Of a stretch of 64,000 nt of DNA, positions 22,473-33,648 are shown piece after piece. The notes beneath the pieces are model-generated. The model was not told where the DNA came from. It saw nothing but the letters and a program-made list of their open reading frames with translations, and did not search any database. Each line of letters opens with the position of its first letter. Position 1 is the stretch's first letter. This stretch comes from Flaccisagitta enflata. Lineage: Eukaryota; Chaetognatha; Sagittoidea; Aphragmophora. The DNA is taken from the NCBI GenBank assembly GCA_965153355.1, contig OZ231126.1:103292001-103356000 (forward strand), given 5' to 3'. The position numbers and the translations under genes were made by a program.

Positions 22473-22473
<1 letters not shown>
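20905..22473 (+). CDS. Packaging-ATPase-like (FtsK/HerA, A32-type) P-loop protein with a large disordered insertion
   Basis: 522 codons. A hydrophobic strand leads into a Walker A-like SFSMSGKST (residues 45-53; the first loop Gly is Ser). A segment with IWLVAQSLSSG and GIPVFYCAPQG matches the strand-helix-strand expected next. Residues ~125-360 are an acidic then basic, Ser/Asn/Lys-rich insertion. Walker B is LFIFDD (367-372). HKSHLLNVSSMIIEQS (408-423) matches the 'gsHH-nisvi-x-Q' sensor region, and NAHWICLFPCLLREYRNLLQNL matches the following strand-helix. This order is that of ATPases which package DNA in Polinton-like elements, adintoviruses, poxviruses and other DNA viruses. An alternative start is ATG 21046, after a TATCTTTTAG acceptor. 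The TGA at 22471 can be bypassed by a GTAAAC donor at 22462 in phase 0, joining exon 22767. Identification is by motif only. Confidence 0.6.
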
Positions 22474-22766
<293 letters not shown>

Positions 22767-24305
22767 AATCTTGATCACTACAATCAATCCAACTATGGAC
22801 ATGAACTGTTGGATAGCTCTTCTTGTCAAATCATCTCATTCCAAGGCTGCGATGAACGCGGCCCTGCTCTCGGAGATGATCCAAGACACTGTAGACAACC
22901 ACGTTTCCCTTCGCAATGTGGGTCTCTGGATATTGCCAATTTGTATTACCCGGAGACCATCACTTGTTGGTCGAATGCACACTCTCTTAATTTCTTAAAT
23001 CTGAAGAATTTGAGACAGACCGACAGTGATGGTCGACAACTTCTGCTTATCTTCGGAGTCCGTCCGAACCAACATGATTACAGAAGGATAATCATGGATT
23101 ACAATTGGGAAATCCGAAAAAAAGCAATCAGTCCTACCAAATTTCAACCATTTGTTGATCTAGATTTTGGAATCACAAAAAAATTTGGCAGCACACAAAT
23201 ACAAATATCTGATCGAACAAGAAGAAAAATCGAGAGCGAAAATTTGGCTTATGCCGCTTCACTCAGAAACTTGAGCAAAGATACAACACGCAGGCTCGGC
23301 CCACCATTGCTCACACCAAGCCAAGAACACACAATTGCTTCATATATCTACCACATACTTGAACCAAGACCTCGTACTAAAACAGTTTGGCCTATCAGAA
23401 ACGACGACGAGTCAAATAATGCACAAGCAGGCCCTGCAGACCCCAAAGGATATGTTATTCTAGGTCCAAATGGTCAAGCAATGTCAAGACTCCAACATTG
23501 GTTGGAGACACCACCATCATCCATGACATGCTATCATCGCTCGTTTCCTTACTACAACGACGAAGACGAGAGAGGTCGGGATTCAATGGAAGTTTCAGCC
23601 TCCAATATGCACGCTGCCCCTGATTCAGCATATGTTGTCCGCAACATTGAGCGTTTGAACAACTGGTACCCTGGAAAAAAATACAGACGCATAAATGATA
23701 CTGACCACAAAATGATACGCAGGAGACAGGTCAACGACTCCATGACAACTTCCCACAAAAGGATAAGCATTATGGATATCATCAAAAAGTAATAGTCAAC
23801 AACTTCAAGCGTGGTGTGCTGTAATATAATCTTTTGTCCATATGCCCGTTTCATAACAAACTACTCACAAATTGTGTCACCCCCACCCCCACCCCCACCC
23901 CCACCCGTCTTTCCATAATCATATCACTTTCATTCACACGTACAGAATACGAGCCGAAGTTGCACTCGAAAGGAATACCGGTATTCGTTACTTGGACCAG
24001 TTACGATTATTGAAATCACGCCGCCTGCAAAACGCACGTGCAACTGATATTGAAAATGATGTTCCACCACTGTCAGACCCATCTCTCTATCTTGAAAGAG
24101 CTGTCAGTTCCCCAAATATCTTGCTGACAACTGAAATCCAGTCAATCCAAGTGCAGCAAGAGCAGTTGCAGTAGATAAGGAAACCCCCCCCCCCCCCCCG
24201 AGGGTGAACAAAAAGCAACAACCATCATGTAAGAGAGAAAAAAAACTCTACAACCCGATTTATCATTTAATTACTCCATCTGTCTGTCTGCCTGTTTCAT
24301 TGTTT

Positions 24306-24377
<72 letters not shown>

Positions 24378-24771
24378 TGTTTCTTTCATTCATTCATTCT
24401 TTTATTCATTCATTCATTCATTCATTCAACCATTTAACTTTAACTCTTCCAACAGTGATCATTTTTGCGAGACAAACGATATATTGCACACCGAAAGAAG
24501 CCCGTCATGGCCTCCAGATTTTGACAGACCAGGATATGAAAATAGACATGTAAAGTGTAACGAACTGGTGTTGATTAAAGATCAAGACTTAACACCACCA
24601 AACATCGACCGTTTCATTGTTTGAGAGGACGACTACTACGACGATGAAATTCAGTCAAACAAAAAACTGTTCACACCTGACCATCCAAAGAATTGTCAAG
24701 ATTACAGGTGATAACACACGACATGTTCAATAATACAACATTTTAACTTCTTAATCCACACCACAACTGAC

Positions 24772-24856
<85 letters not shown>

Positions 24857-26715
24857 AGATCATGCAACTTAAAAGCAATCAGCCATTCAGTCTCCATAAG
24901 ACAATCAAGCAAGGGCGCTTTGACCAGTAAAGTTGATACTTGCAATTACTGGCATTCGCAATCGGGGTACAATTGTTTCGTTTGTTTTCTCTTAAAAAAA
25001 ACAAAACACCATCTAGGTATCTGTTCAATTTGTGAGCCACTGATTAAGGACATCTTGCTTGAGCCAAACAGTACCACTTTTAGAGATGACTTAGTTTACG
25101 CGAGAAATCGAAGAATTGCAGAGATACAATCTGGAGACGACCAAGAACCACGTGAGCTCACACTGGCAAGGGACGCCGCGCGTGTTGCACAAATGAACGC
25201 AGAAGCATATGCCGAAAAATCATGCCACATAGAATACAATGCAATATTCGATCAAAAACAAAAACATCTCGATGCAATGGTGAAAAAACACGAAGAAGCA
25301 AAAACAGAAGGAAGAAATCAGAGGCATCAAAATATCCGCGCAGATTATCATCGTGGGTGTTACGGTGATGGTGAGACAATCAGAGAATTGTTATTCCTTT
25401 TGTCTTCAATCTGCCTTGAACCAAGCCACCTCCACTTCATCAGTCTATTCGTAAATAGCTACAACGGAGACATTAGTTATTCCATAACCTACGTTGACCC
25501 AACAGACAACCAAGTAAAAAGACAACACTTTCAATCTGTCTTTGAAAATGAAAAAGAGAACGATGCTTACAACGTTTTCTTTTCAGCATGAGGGATGTTC
25601 CCCGCATTTGAGCTGTTTTTCATTGGCGGCATCAAAGTATTCCCATCTTTTTCCGACACCACGACAAGCAGATTCGAAAGAAGTGTCAGATGGGAACAAA
25701 AGGTCCAATTTGGATTTCGTTTAAGTCTACAAGCCTGTGCCCGAATGGAATTACTTCGTGCAAAACGAAATTCATTGTTGCAGGAGGCGATCAGATTCAC
25801 CCATGGAATGAACGCCATCCAATTTGGAGAAAGTAATTTCTTTGCTTCTTTGTCACTAGCAGCATCCCACCTGAAGGTGTCAATCACCAACAAAGAATAC
25901 GGACAAGAGACCACCAAAGTAAAAAAAAGAGTTTTTGTTGAAACACCAAAAGCTTTGGAAGCCAGAACCGCATACCACATGGAACCAATCATCCCCGAAG
26001 ACGACAAAGAGGACCACAGAAACGCACCAACGCGATCTAGGTCACAGTCGCCAACAACTGGTGAAAGCCAAGACCCACTATTCGGCTCACTTTCCCCTGA
26101 CCAGTGGGAAGAACAACGAATGAACGAGATTGATGCCGAACTAGAGCAAAGAGCTCACAGACGCAAACAAGCAGGAGAAGACCAAAGATCCCAAACTACA
26201 CAATCACATCCTCCAACAAGTAGCCAGGAATCAGCTCCTTTCTTGAACTGCCATACATCAGAAGAATGGGTAAAAAGTCGTATGGCAGAGATTGAAGCCA
26301 CAAAAGATCAAAAAGCTCACAGACGAAGCCAAAGACGCAAGCAAGTGCATGTTTTGAGACGTCATGTCAAAGATTATTTTAGGTCAGTTAAGAACAAAAT
26401 AAACTAAATTATTATCAATAACATTTCACCACTCACCATAGTCTTACAAATATTCGTTGTATCGCCCACAGGTATGGATTTTGGAGTTTTGTTTATTACC
26501 CAATGAAGGCATTCCCAATGCCCGAAATCAATGTGCAAAATGGCAGCTTTCAAGATTTCCTTTGCGAATGGAACAAAACGGATGATTTATCTCTGACCCA
26601 CCAAGTTTATCACCGCCGCAATCTGTGCAAATTCCTCAAACCAATCCAAGAATCCACAGTCTGTTATCACACTTATCTCTTTAGATATGCGAGTTACAAT
26701 TTATATGATTTTTAA
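22767..26715 (+). CDS. Five-exon gene, unrecognised; probable continuation of the packaging-ATPase-like ORF
   Basis: Exons: 22767-23788, 23946-24170, 24456-24707, 24859-26382, 26472-26715. Each has an AG acceptor and GT donor (GTAATA, GTAGAT, GTGATA, GTCAGT), and every junction keeps one reading frame (phases 0, 2, 2, 2, 2), ending in TAA. About 1090 codons are readable, broken only by TGA at 24622-24624 and 25589-25591. Features: a Cys-containing start, a RRKIESENLAYAA block, a Cys-rich segment CFVCFLL...GICSICEPL, a helical charged region, and two related Arg/Glu-rich segments containing QRAHRRKQ and QKAHRRSQ. Phase 0 at 22767 fits the donor at 22462. No known domain is recognised. The phase agreement over five junctions argues for a spliced gene. 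The two TGAs leave pseudogene or recoding open. Confidence 0.6.
24300..24426. repeat. (CTTT)n then (CATT)n microsatellite
   Basis: About 80 bp of CTTT followed by about 45 bp of ATTC/CATT in the intron between exons 24170 and 24456. A C run lies at 24186-24199 and a CCCCCA array at 23880-23906 in the previous intron. Confidence 0.95.
24776..24858 (+). repeat. (CT)n tract ending in a splice acceptor
   Basis: About 75 bp of CT runs straight into CTACAG, after which exon 24859 opens in phase. The microsatellite therefore supplies the polypyrimidine tract of the acceptor. Confidence 0.75.
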
Positions 26716-27378
26716 ATCATATAAAAATAGGTTTTTCAGCAAACAGACCAACTTTCCCTGTATCACACAACAAATCAACCCAAAATAAGCCAATTCATCT
26801 TACGAATTTAATCAACGCTTCAAAAAACCCTTTAATGCATGATATCAGGAGATGATGTGAATTAATGCATGTTTCTCTCTCTCTGTCTCTCTCTCTCTCT
26901 CTCTCTTGATTAGTTCAATTTTGCTCAGTCTTTTTTGCCACGATTAAAATCCAAGATTAAAGTCTATTTTCTCAAGATTAACATCAATTGTTATTTATTC
27001 TACCATGTCACACATAACAAGTGATATTTATCCCACTAGTCACAATTGTCGAGAATATGTTGATGAACCAAAGATATGAGAAAGAGATAGTTTTAAAGAG
27101 ATCTTAACGGATGAGCGAGAGAAGGACCTAATCACACAGGTAAGCAGGAAAGCGTAAGCAGAACCGCCTCAGCCGCACGACACAGGTAAACCAGGTAAGT
27201 TTGACAACGGCTGACTATATGACGCTCTTAACACAATACCGTAACCACGCGAAAAACGCCAGACAGACCAATCACAAGACTATATTTATTAGTCAACCAA
27301 TCAATATTTGAGTTATCCGACGCTCAGACTTGGTTGTTGTTGAGACTGACCCAAAACAAGCAAACGCTAAACAAACCA
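26716..27378. other. Intergenic stretch
   Basis: AT-rich with a short CT run (26875-26905). I see no coding sequence, RNA gene or recognisable repeat. The last ~80 bp lead into the TATA box at 27379. Confidence 0.5.
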
Positions 27379-27386
27379 TATATAAA
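27379..27386 (+). promoter_or_regulatory. TATA box
   Basis: TATATAAA lies 73-80 bp upstream of the signal-peptide ATG at 27459, a plausible core promoter spacing with a short 5' UTR. Confidence 0.5.
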
Positions 27387-27458
27387 GCTCACAAAAAGAG
27401 TATGTTTTATTCTGTAATATCAACTCGCGAACACGCTTTTATCGATATTTCTGTGAAA

Positions 27459-28161
27459 ATGCGTTTCCTACTCTACGCGTTTGGCTTTTCAGCCTTAGTT
27501 TTATCCGTCTCCGCGATTGATTTTCATCAATTTAAGCTCTGCACCGAGAGGGCAAAGGAACATTGCGGGTAACTATCTTACTTGTTTGTTGTTGTTGTTA
27601 TTGTTCATGTTCTTGTTCATATTCTTGTTCATGTTCTTGTTTCATGTTCTTATTCATGTTCTTATTCATGTTCTTATTCATGTTCTTATTCATGTTCTTG
27701 TTCATATTCTTGTGCTTGTTCTTGTTCATGTTTTTGTTCATGTTCTTGTTGATGTTTCTTGTTTTATGTTCTTATTCATGTTCTTAAACACAGCCCATGT
27801 TTGGGTTTTTCATTCCTCGGACTTTAGCACGACGCCGGTGTCTGACGAGTCGAGACATGGCGCCCTCCTTCATTGTCTCGACACATCGACGGCGTCTTCA
27901 TTCTTCGACGCCGCCGCCACTAACAGCCGCAAACCCATCGCCTGCTCGTCGCCAAGAGGCCTCAACGAGACTCAACTCAATTCCTCGGATTTTGTCTCCT
28001 TCTCCAACTCCGGATTTCAACAAGACGAGGATATTGATGAAATCGAGTTGGAAGGAGCGGTCGGCGGAGCACCAGCAGCAGCAGCATCAACCGGAAATGC
28101 TCCAGAAGCAGCATCATCTGACGACAAGGAGGTTGTGTTTAATGCTGGAACGTTTCTTTAA
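27459..28161 (+). CDS. Secreted protein gene, signal-peptide exon plus candidate second exon
   Basis: Exon 1 (27459-27568) encodes MRFLLYAFGFSALVLSVSA, a clear signal peptide, then IDFHQFKLCTERAKEHC, ending in phase 2 at a GTAACT donor. A (GTTCTT)n-like intron follows. Exon 27828-28161 (after GGACTTTAG) is phase-compatible and gives a 147-residue protein with an Asp/Glu/Ala-rich tail and TAA; AATAAA at 28220 could be its poly(A) signal. Exon 1 is equally in phase with the Cys-rich exon at 36438, so the two may be alternative or the second exon spurious. An acceptor-like ATTTATTAG near 28265 precedes another short Cys-containing frame. Secretion is well supported; function is unknown. Confidence 0.5.
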
Positions 28162-28653
28162 ATTTCTTTCATATTTGTTTTGACCATTCATTTTTTCGTT
28201 TAACTAAATATTATTATCCAATAAAATTAAGTTATTTCTTTCTACTGTTTTTACCATTTATTAGACTGTCCCGAAAACACTTGCACTGCGTCAGCGACAT
28301 GTGCGTTCAGTCAGTGATAGAATGCGCGTCTCTATGAGAGGGAGAACCAATCGCCTCGGGTCCTCGCCATACCATACCCGTCACATTTGTCAAGAATCAG
28401 CCGATTGCTCGGCAAATGGTCGTAGACTCTAATTTGCATATTTGTCACTGTATCATGGCCTTGCTTTTATTTGTCACTTTTATCGCCATTTCTCAATATA
28501 AAATTAAGAATCAACACCAAATAAATCGAACAAAAGAATATCATAAATAGAAAACAACTTATATTGATTCATTAGAACAAGTCTTTCTAAAACAACAAAA
28601 GAACACATCACAGTTACAACTGAAACACATTGATGATTTAGTCAGCTTTTTAA

Positions 28654-28745
28654 CAAGGCCAAGTAGGCCAATGCGTTACCGACCAACCGACCAACAGACC
28701 AACGGACACAGCCAGTTATAGAGGTGCGTTGGCGCACCTAAAAAG
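28654..28745. mobile_element. Terminal-repeat fragment related to family A
   Basis: AACAAGGCCAAGTAGGCC, then an ACCGACCAACCG array, then GCGCACCTAAAAAG. It has the layout of family A with diverged ends. Confidence 0.5.
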
Positions 28746-28847
28746 CGGCATCCTTTCTTAATATTAACAATAGCAGCCCAAAGGCAGTAAGTGGTCAGCG
28801 GTACCCGTGCCCTGCTTGAGTAGTATGTGATTTAGGTTGAGGGGGAG

Positions 28848-29590
28848 CAGGGCAGCGGCCCCGAAGGGGACGAAGTCCTGTAGAACACAGGGGGAATCTG
28901 TCCGTCCGTCCATCCGTCCGTCCGTCCTTCTCTCAGCCTTCCTTTTCTCAAGGAAGCCCTGTTATTCAAACTCTCTTTGAATAACATGGAGAAATGACAA
29001 AAGGCAGTATATGGACAAGGGTACCCCTGCTCTTCTTGAGAAGTTTGTTATTTAAGTTGAGGGGGGAGCAGGCCGGGATTTGAGTCTCTGAGGCCAGAGT
29101 CTGGGTCTCAGAGACCAATTTCTTGGTCTCAGAGGCCAGGGTTTGAGTCTCTGAGGCCAGGATTTGGGTCTCTGAGGCCAGGATTTGGGTCTCTGAGGCC
29201 AGGATCTAGGGCCTTGAGGCCAGATCCTGGGTCTTGGAGGCCAGAATCTGGGTCACAGAGATCAAGATCTAGATCTCTGAGGCTAGAATTAGGGTTTTAG
29301 AGGCCAGAATCTGGGTATTAGAAACCAGGATCTAGATCTTAGGGGCCAAAATAATAGAATTTTGACTAAAATTTTGGTTTTCTAGCCAGATTTTAGCCAT
29401 TTTGCTTGGATTTGGGTCATTTTGCTTAGATTTGGGCCATTTTGCTTGGATTTGGGCCCCAAAGGAGACGAAGCCCTGAGAATGGGGCGGGGGGGGGGAC
29501 GGACGGACGGACGTACGGACGGACGGACGGACGGACGGACAGATTCCCCCTGTGTTCTACAGGACTTCGTCCCCTTCGGGGCCGCTGCCC
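28848..29590. mobile_element. Family D element with long terminal inverted repeats
   Basis: The left arm (GCAGGGCAGCGGCCCCGAAG, then GAAGTCCTGTAGAACACAGG) recurs inverted at 29535-29588. Between them lie (CCGT)n-type arrays and an imperfect ~20-bp minisatellite built on GGTCTCTGAGGCCAGGATTT. No transposase is present. A truncated relic of the arm lies at about 28981-29075. Confidence 0.85.
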
Positions 29591-29862
29591 AAAAAAACAA
29601 AGAGTTCACTAAATGTAATCGTTAACAGCAAAACAGCAGCAACAGTACAGCAGTATGTATGAAGCAGAAGCAGCAGCAGCAGCACGTATGTAACACACTG
29701 CTTGATATGCTGCTTCAATCTTTGTGTTATAAGAACAACAAAGCTGCAGCAGCTTAATGACAAAAGAACAGGTTGCTCAGCTTAGCCTAGCCTTGATACA
29801 CTCATTCTAGTGACAGCATTACAGCAGCAGCAACAACAGATTGAAACATGAAAAAATGTCGC

Positions 29863-29935
29863 TGCTTCAGATGAGATTCGAACTCACAATCTTTGTCTTA
29901 TAAGAACAACGCGTTGCCAATTATGCCACTGAAGC
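29863..29935 (-). tRNA. tRNA-Ile(UAU)-like gene, no intron
   Basis: On the minus strand a full cloverleaf can be drawn. The 7-bp acceptor stem is GCTTCAG/CTGAAGC. The D arm has one A-C mismatch. The anticodon stem TTGTT/GACAA carries loop CTTATAA (anticodon TAT). The T arm GTGAG/CTCAT carries loop TTCGAAT, and the discriminator is A. The layout resembles metazoan tRNA-Ile(UAU), which usually has an intron; none is seen here. A degenerate partial copy of the same anticodon region lies at about 29728-29755, so a tRNA-derived repeat is possible. Confidence 0.65.
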
Positions 29936-30163
29936 TGACTAGTTGAAAATATCAATCATTATCAATCCGACGAAATCTTCTTAGAAGTAAAAAGATTTTC
30001 CCATTATCAAGAAGAGACCTCGACAATCTTTTCCATTTTCCGGCTTGACTGAAAAGAAAAGGGGAAGAATAGGAAAAAAGAAAAAGAAAAAGAATTGGTT
30101 CATGTGGACGGGGAAGGATAGAAAAGAGCAAAGGAACGGCTCGTGTTCTATTTACATGATTTC

Positions 30164-30167
30164 TCTC

Positions 30168-30251
<84 letters not shown>
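30164..30251. repeat. (CT)n microsatellite
   Basis: About 85 bp of CT with single GT and AT interruptions. Confidence 0.95.
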
Positions 30252-30366
30252 GTCCAACATATTATTCTAGAAAGTGAAAACATTTATCACGCTCTTTCGG
30301 CTCTGTTTATCTATCTCTATCTACGAGGCCAAATGATACGCGAAATGTTGACACTGTTCTGAATCT

Positions 30367-30785
30367 CCACCTTGATGTTTAAACTAGGAGAACTGCCACT
30401 TTTATGACGGTTTCTAGTGGTCCAGCCCATGTATAATCCATGGCAAATGAGTGCAAAAAAATTCCTGGGGCGCTTTTTGAAATATTTACATTTTTTACCT
30501 TCATGAGGTACAGGTCATTGAATTTTCCCATTTTTTGGACAAGCAACCTTGTTTTGCTTGTAATTTTTGAACGAATTGAGCTAGAAATGCCAGATTGGTC
30601 CCATTTTGAAGATCTCTTCAAGATCTTTCCAACTGTCACCAATTTTTTGTAAATCCGTTCAAAAATAACTGAGATATAACCTGTCAAACATGAGCAATTT
30701 TATGGGGATTTTGGACAATTAACATGGTTATGGAATTTTTCCCATTTTTGGAACAATTTGCTTGTTTTGCTCGTAACTTTTAAAC
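30367..30785 (+). repeat. Family F dispersed repeat, copy 1
   Basis: Matches 45920-46352 in inverted orientation at high identity. It contains the unit GCTAGAAATGCCAGATTGG; a second diverged unit (GCTAGAAATACCAGATTGG) lies just beyond. It leads directly into the inverted-repeat arm at 30775. Confidence 0.85.
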
Positions 30786-31515
30786 GAATAAAGCTAGAAA
30801 TACCAGATTGGTCCCATTTTAAAGATTTTTTGAAGCTCTTTCAAACCATCACAAATTTTTAGTGAATCCGTTGAAAAATGGCAGAGTTATGACTGGTCAA
30901 ACAGGAACAATATCCTTGTGATTTGGAACGGTTTTCCCACCACCTTTTTCACAGTCTGATTTTGACTTTAGATACCTCCTTGGCTCCTAAAATCTGCTTA
31001 GGAGTCATAATAGGTATGTCAGTCCATCTGTTGGCCTGTCTGTCTATTGGCCTTTCAATCAGTGACCTTAATCACATGTAAAGACTCAAGGCCTTAATTA
31101 TGGACTCACTGCTACACTATAAGAACACGGGCTTTAGTAAGTGGAAGCAGGGCAGCACCAGCTGCCGTTAATGGGTTGAAGTTCTTTAGAACACAGGAGG
31201 GGCTTTAGCTTGTTCTGGAATGACGGTTTTTGATGGTGTAAATGCTTTGGGGATTTTGACTTTTGGGTTGGAACATGGGCCTCAGACCTGGGATATGGGA
31301 ATGGAATTTGGGCCAGAAGGCTCAAATTTGGGCCTTGGGGCTAGGATTTTGGCCTCGAGGCAGGGGATTGGGCAGTAAGGCTTAGAATTGGGCTTTAAGG
31401 CTGAGATTAAGGCCTTACATAAGACACAAAACAACTAAGTAGATTGCAGCATTATCATATTTACCACGATTAGCAAGATTGGTTTGAAAAGAATTGTAAA
31501 CAAGATTTGTAATAA

Positions 31516-31719
31516 AACAAGGCCGGATACATGGTTACCGAAGTCATGTGCAGGTGGGCAGGGGCCATTTTTGAGGTCACTAGACCGTTTTGGGGTCAAA
31601 GAAATAAAGTAAGATGGAGAGCAACCGACCAACAGACCAACAGACCGACAAACTGACTGACAGACGGATGGACGCACTGACAAAGCAGGTTGTAGAGTCA
31701 CGTGCACACGACTAAAAAG
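31516..31719 (-). mobile_element. Family A element
   Basis: On + it opens ACAAGGCCGGATACATGGTT and ends CGTGCACACGACTAAAAA, with an internal ACCGACCAACAGACC array. It belongs to the longer subfamily (~200 bp). Confidence 0.85.
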
Positions 31720-31855
31720 ATATTAATAAAAGCAACAAAAAAATATTCGTTGTCAGGATTTGTTAACTATTGTGTGCAGCACCCAAATCAATTCATCTTG
31801 CAATTTTTTCAGAAAGGCAATACCGTTAAACAGGCTCAACACATCTGCTAAGTGT

Positions 31856-32190
31856 AACAGGGGGACTTTTGTTCATACATCCTTTGCCTGTTCCCCCAAG
31901 CCCTCTCAGGCCTGAAACCTACCCTCTCAGGCCTAAAATTTGCTCTTTCAGGCCTGGAATCTGGGAGAGCAGATTTCAGGCCTGAGAGGACAGATTGAAG
32001 CCCTGCGAGGACAGATTTCAGGCCTGAGAGGGCATATTTAGGGCATATTTTGGGTTTGAGAGGGCAGATCCATAGCCTGTGAGGGCAGATTTCATGCCTG
32101 AGAGGGCCTTGGGGGACGAACCAAAGGATAGACGAACAAAAGTCCCCCTGTGTTCTACAGGACTTCGTCCCCTGCGGGGCCGCTGCCCCG
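31856..32190. mobile_element. Family D element with GGCCTGAGAGGGCAGATTT array
   Basis: The truncated left arm ACAGGGGGACTTTTGTTC pairs with AAAAGTCCCCCTGTGTTCTA at 32138. The internal 18-21-bp minisatellite changes strand at its centre, so the whole unit is palindromic. The flank continues to the conserved GCAGGGCAATGGGTATCGCT. Confidence 0.8.
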
Positions 32191-32251
32191 CTTCCTCTCA
32201 CTCCAATTGACAATTATGCAAAGCAGGGCAATGGGTATCGCTGAGCACATA

Positions 32252-32789
32252 CAGGGTGATTTTTTTCAAGTGGGGGAAAGTATTAAGGTATCAAATTTTA
32301 ATCATGACATTTTAGGATAAACCAAAGTTAGTTTATACTTGCAAACTACCTGACATTTACCAATCAGGAAAAAAAAATATTTTTGACAAAACCAAAATTT
32401 CAGGAAAATCAATGTTTTTATACTTTTGTTCATGTGAATAAAGCTGAAATTACAAAATTTAAGTGAAAAACAGTTTTGAATAAAAACCAAAGTTAAAATA
32501 TCCAAATTTGAGATAAGAATAAGCTGATATTCAACTTTTTGACCAAAATATGTTATTTTTGTTTATTATTTAAAAATTCACTATTGTAAAAAAAATGATC
32601 TGAACTAAATAAATTAAAAATGTTCAACTATGCTGAATTGAAGTCAAAATTGGTCAAAAATAATTTTTCTTTCTTGAATATTAAATGTCAAGTAGTTTGC
32701 AATTGCAAACTAACTTTGGTTTATCTTGAAATTGCATAATAAGAATTTGATGTCTTAATACTTTCCCCCACTTGAAATAAATCACCCTG
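32252..32789. mobile_element. Mariner-type MITE (538 bp), TIR CAGGGTGATTT
   Basis: Terminal inverted repeats of ~100 bp start CAGGGTGATTTTTTTCAAGT and end ACTTGAAATAAATCACCCTG, flanked by TA on both sides. It sits in the conserved family D flank: removing it and one TA restores CACATATTGCCC, as in other D copies. The interior is AT-rich with no frame for a transposase. Confidence 0.92.
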
Positions 32790-33648
32790 TATTGCCCTTG
32801 GGCAACCTGTTAATCAGTGGTCTTTTTGCACCGTTTTTGGTCTAGGGAGGAAGGAATGGACTAGAAGAAATGAATAAAAACACATTTTGTCCAGCATGGT
32901 TGAATACCCTGAAAATCAAGAATTTGGGAAAAACGGACTTCTGGTCACAATCTTCTTCTTTTTGTGTCTTATGTAAGGCCCTAATCTCAGCCTTAAAGCC
33001 CAATTCTAAGCCTTGCTGCCAAATTTCCAGCCTGGAGGCCAAAATCTAAGCCTCAAGACCCCATTCCCTGCCTTGAGGCCCAAATTTCAGCCCCAAGGCT
33101 CAAATTCCAGCCTTCTGGCCAAAATTCCATTCCCATATCCCAGGTCTGAGGCCCAAGTTCCAACCCAGAGGCCCAAATCCCCAAAGCATTTACACCATCA
33201 AAAACTGTCAGTCCAGAACAAGCTAAAGCCCCCCCTGTGTTTTAAAGAACTTCAACCCATTAATGGCAGCTGGTGCTGCCCTGCTTCCTCTTACTAAAAC
33301 ACCAGATTTCAATCCTAAAGCCCGCGTTCTTATAGGCCTTGAGTCTTTACATGTGATAAGGGTCACTGATTGAAAGGCCAATAGACAGACAGACAGGCTA
33401 ACAGATGGACTGACATACATATTACGACTCCTAAGCAGATTTTAGGAGCCAAGGAGGTATCTAAAGTCAAAATCGGACTGTGAAAAAGGTGGCGGGAAAA
33501 CCGTTCCAAATCACAATGATATTGTTCCTGTTTGACCAGTCATAACTCTGCCATTTTTCAACGGATTCACTAAAAATATGTGACGGTTTGAAAGAGCTTC
33601 AAAAAGTCTTTAAAATGGGACCAATCTGGCATTTCTAGCTTTATTCTA

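Larger units (their letters stand above)
30775..33648. mobile_element. Large inverted repeat (arms ~650-690 bp) with 1.5-kb centre
   Basis: Arm 30775-31427 is the reverse complement of 32964-33648 at an estimated 85-90% identity, including GGAGTCATAATAGGTATGTC, a degenerate family D end with 'TTAATGGGTTGAAGTTCTTT', and a GGGCCT-type minisatellite. The centre holds a family A element, a family D element and a mariner-type MITE. This is a foldback or composite structure without coding capacity. Confidence 0.8.

Noticed and set aside
29382-29625. Frames with RPSVRPSVRPS or GRTDGRTDGRTD
   Set aside because: Translation of the (CCGT)n array in a family D arm.
30379-30687. A ~100-residue frame conserved at 46056-46340
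   Set aside because: The copies are nearly identical at DNA level over a longer stretch, so the shared frame reflects a recent repeat and not selection on protein.
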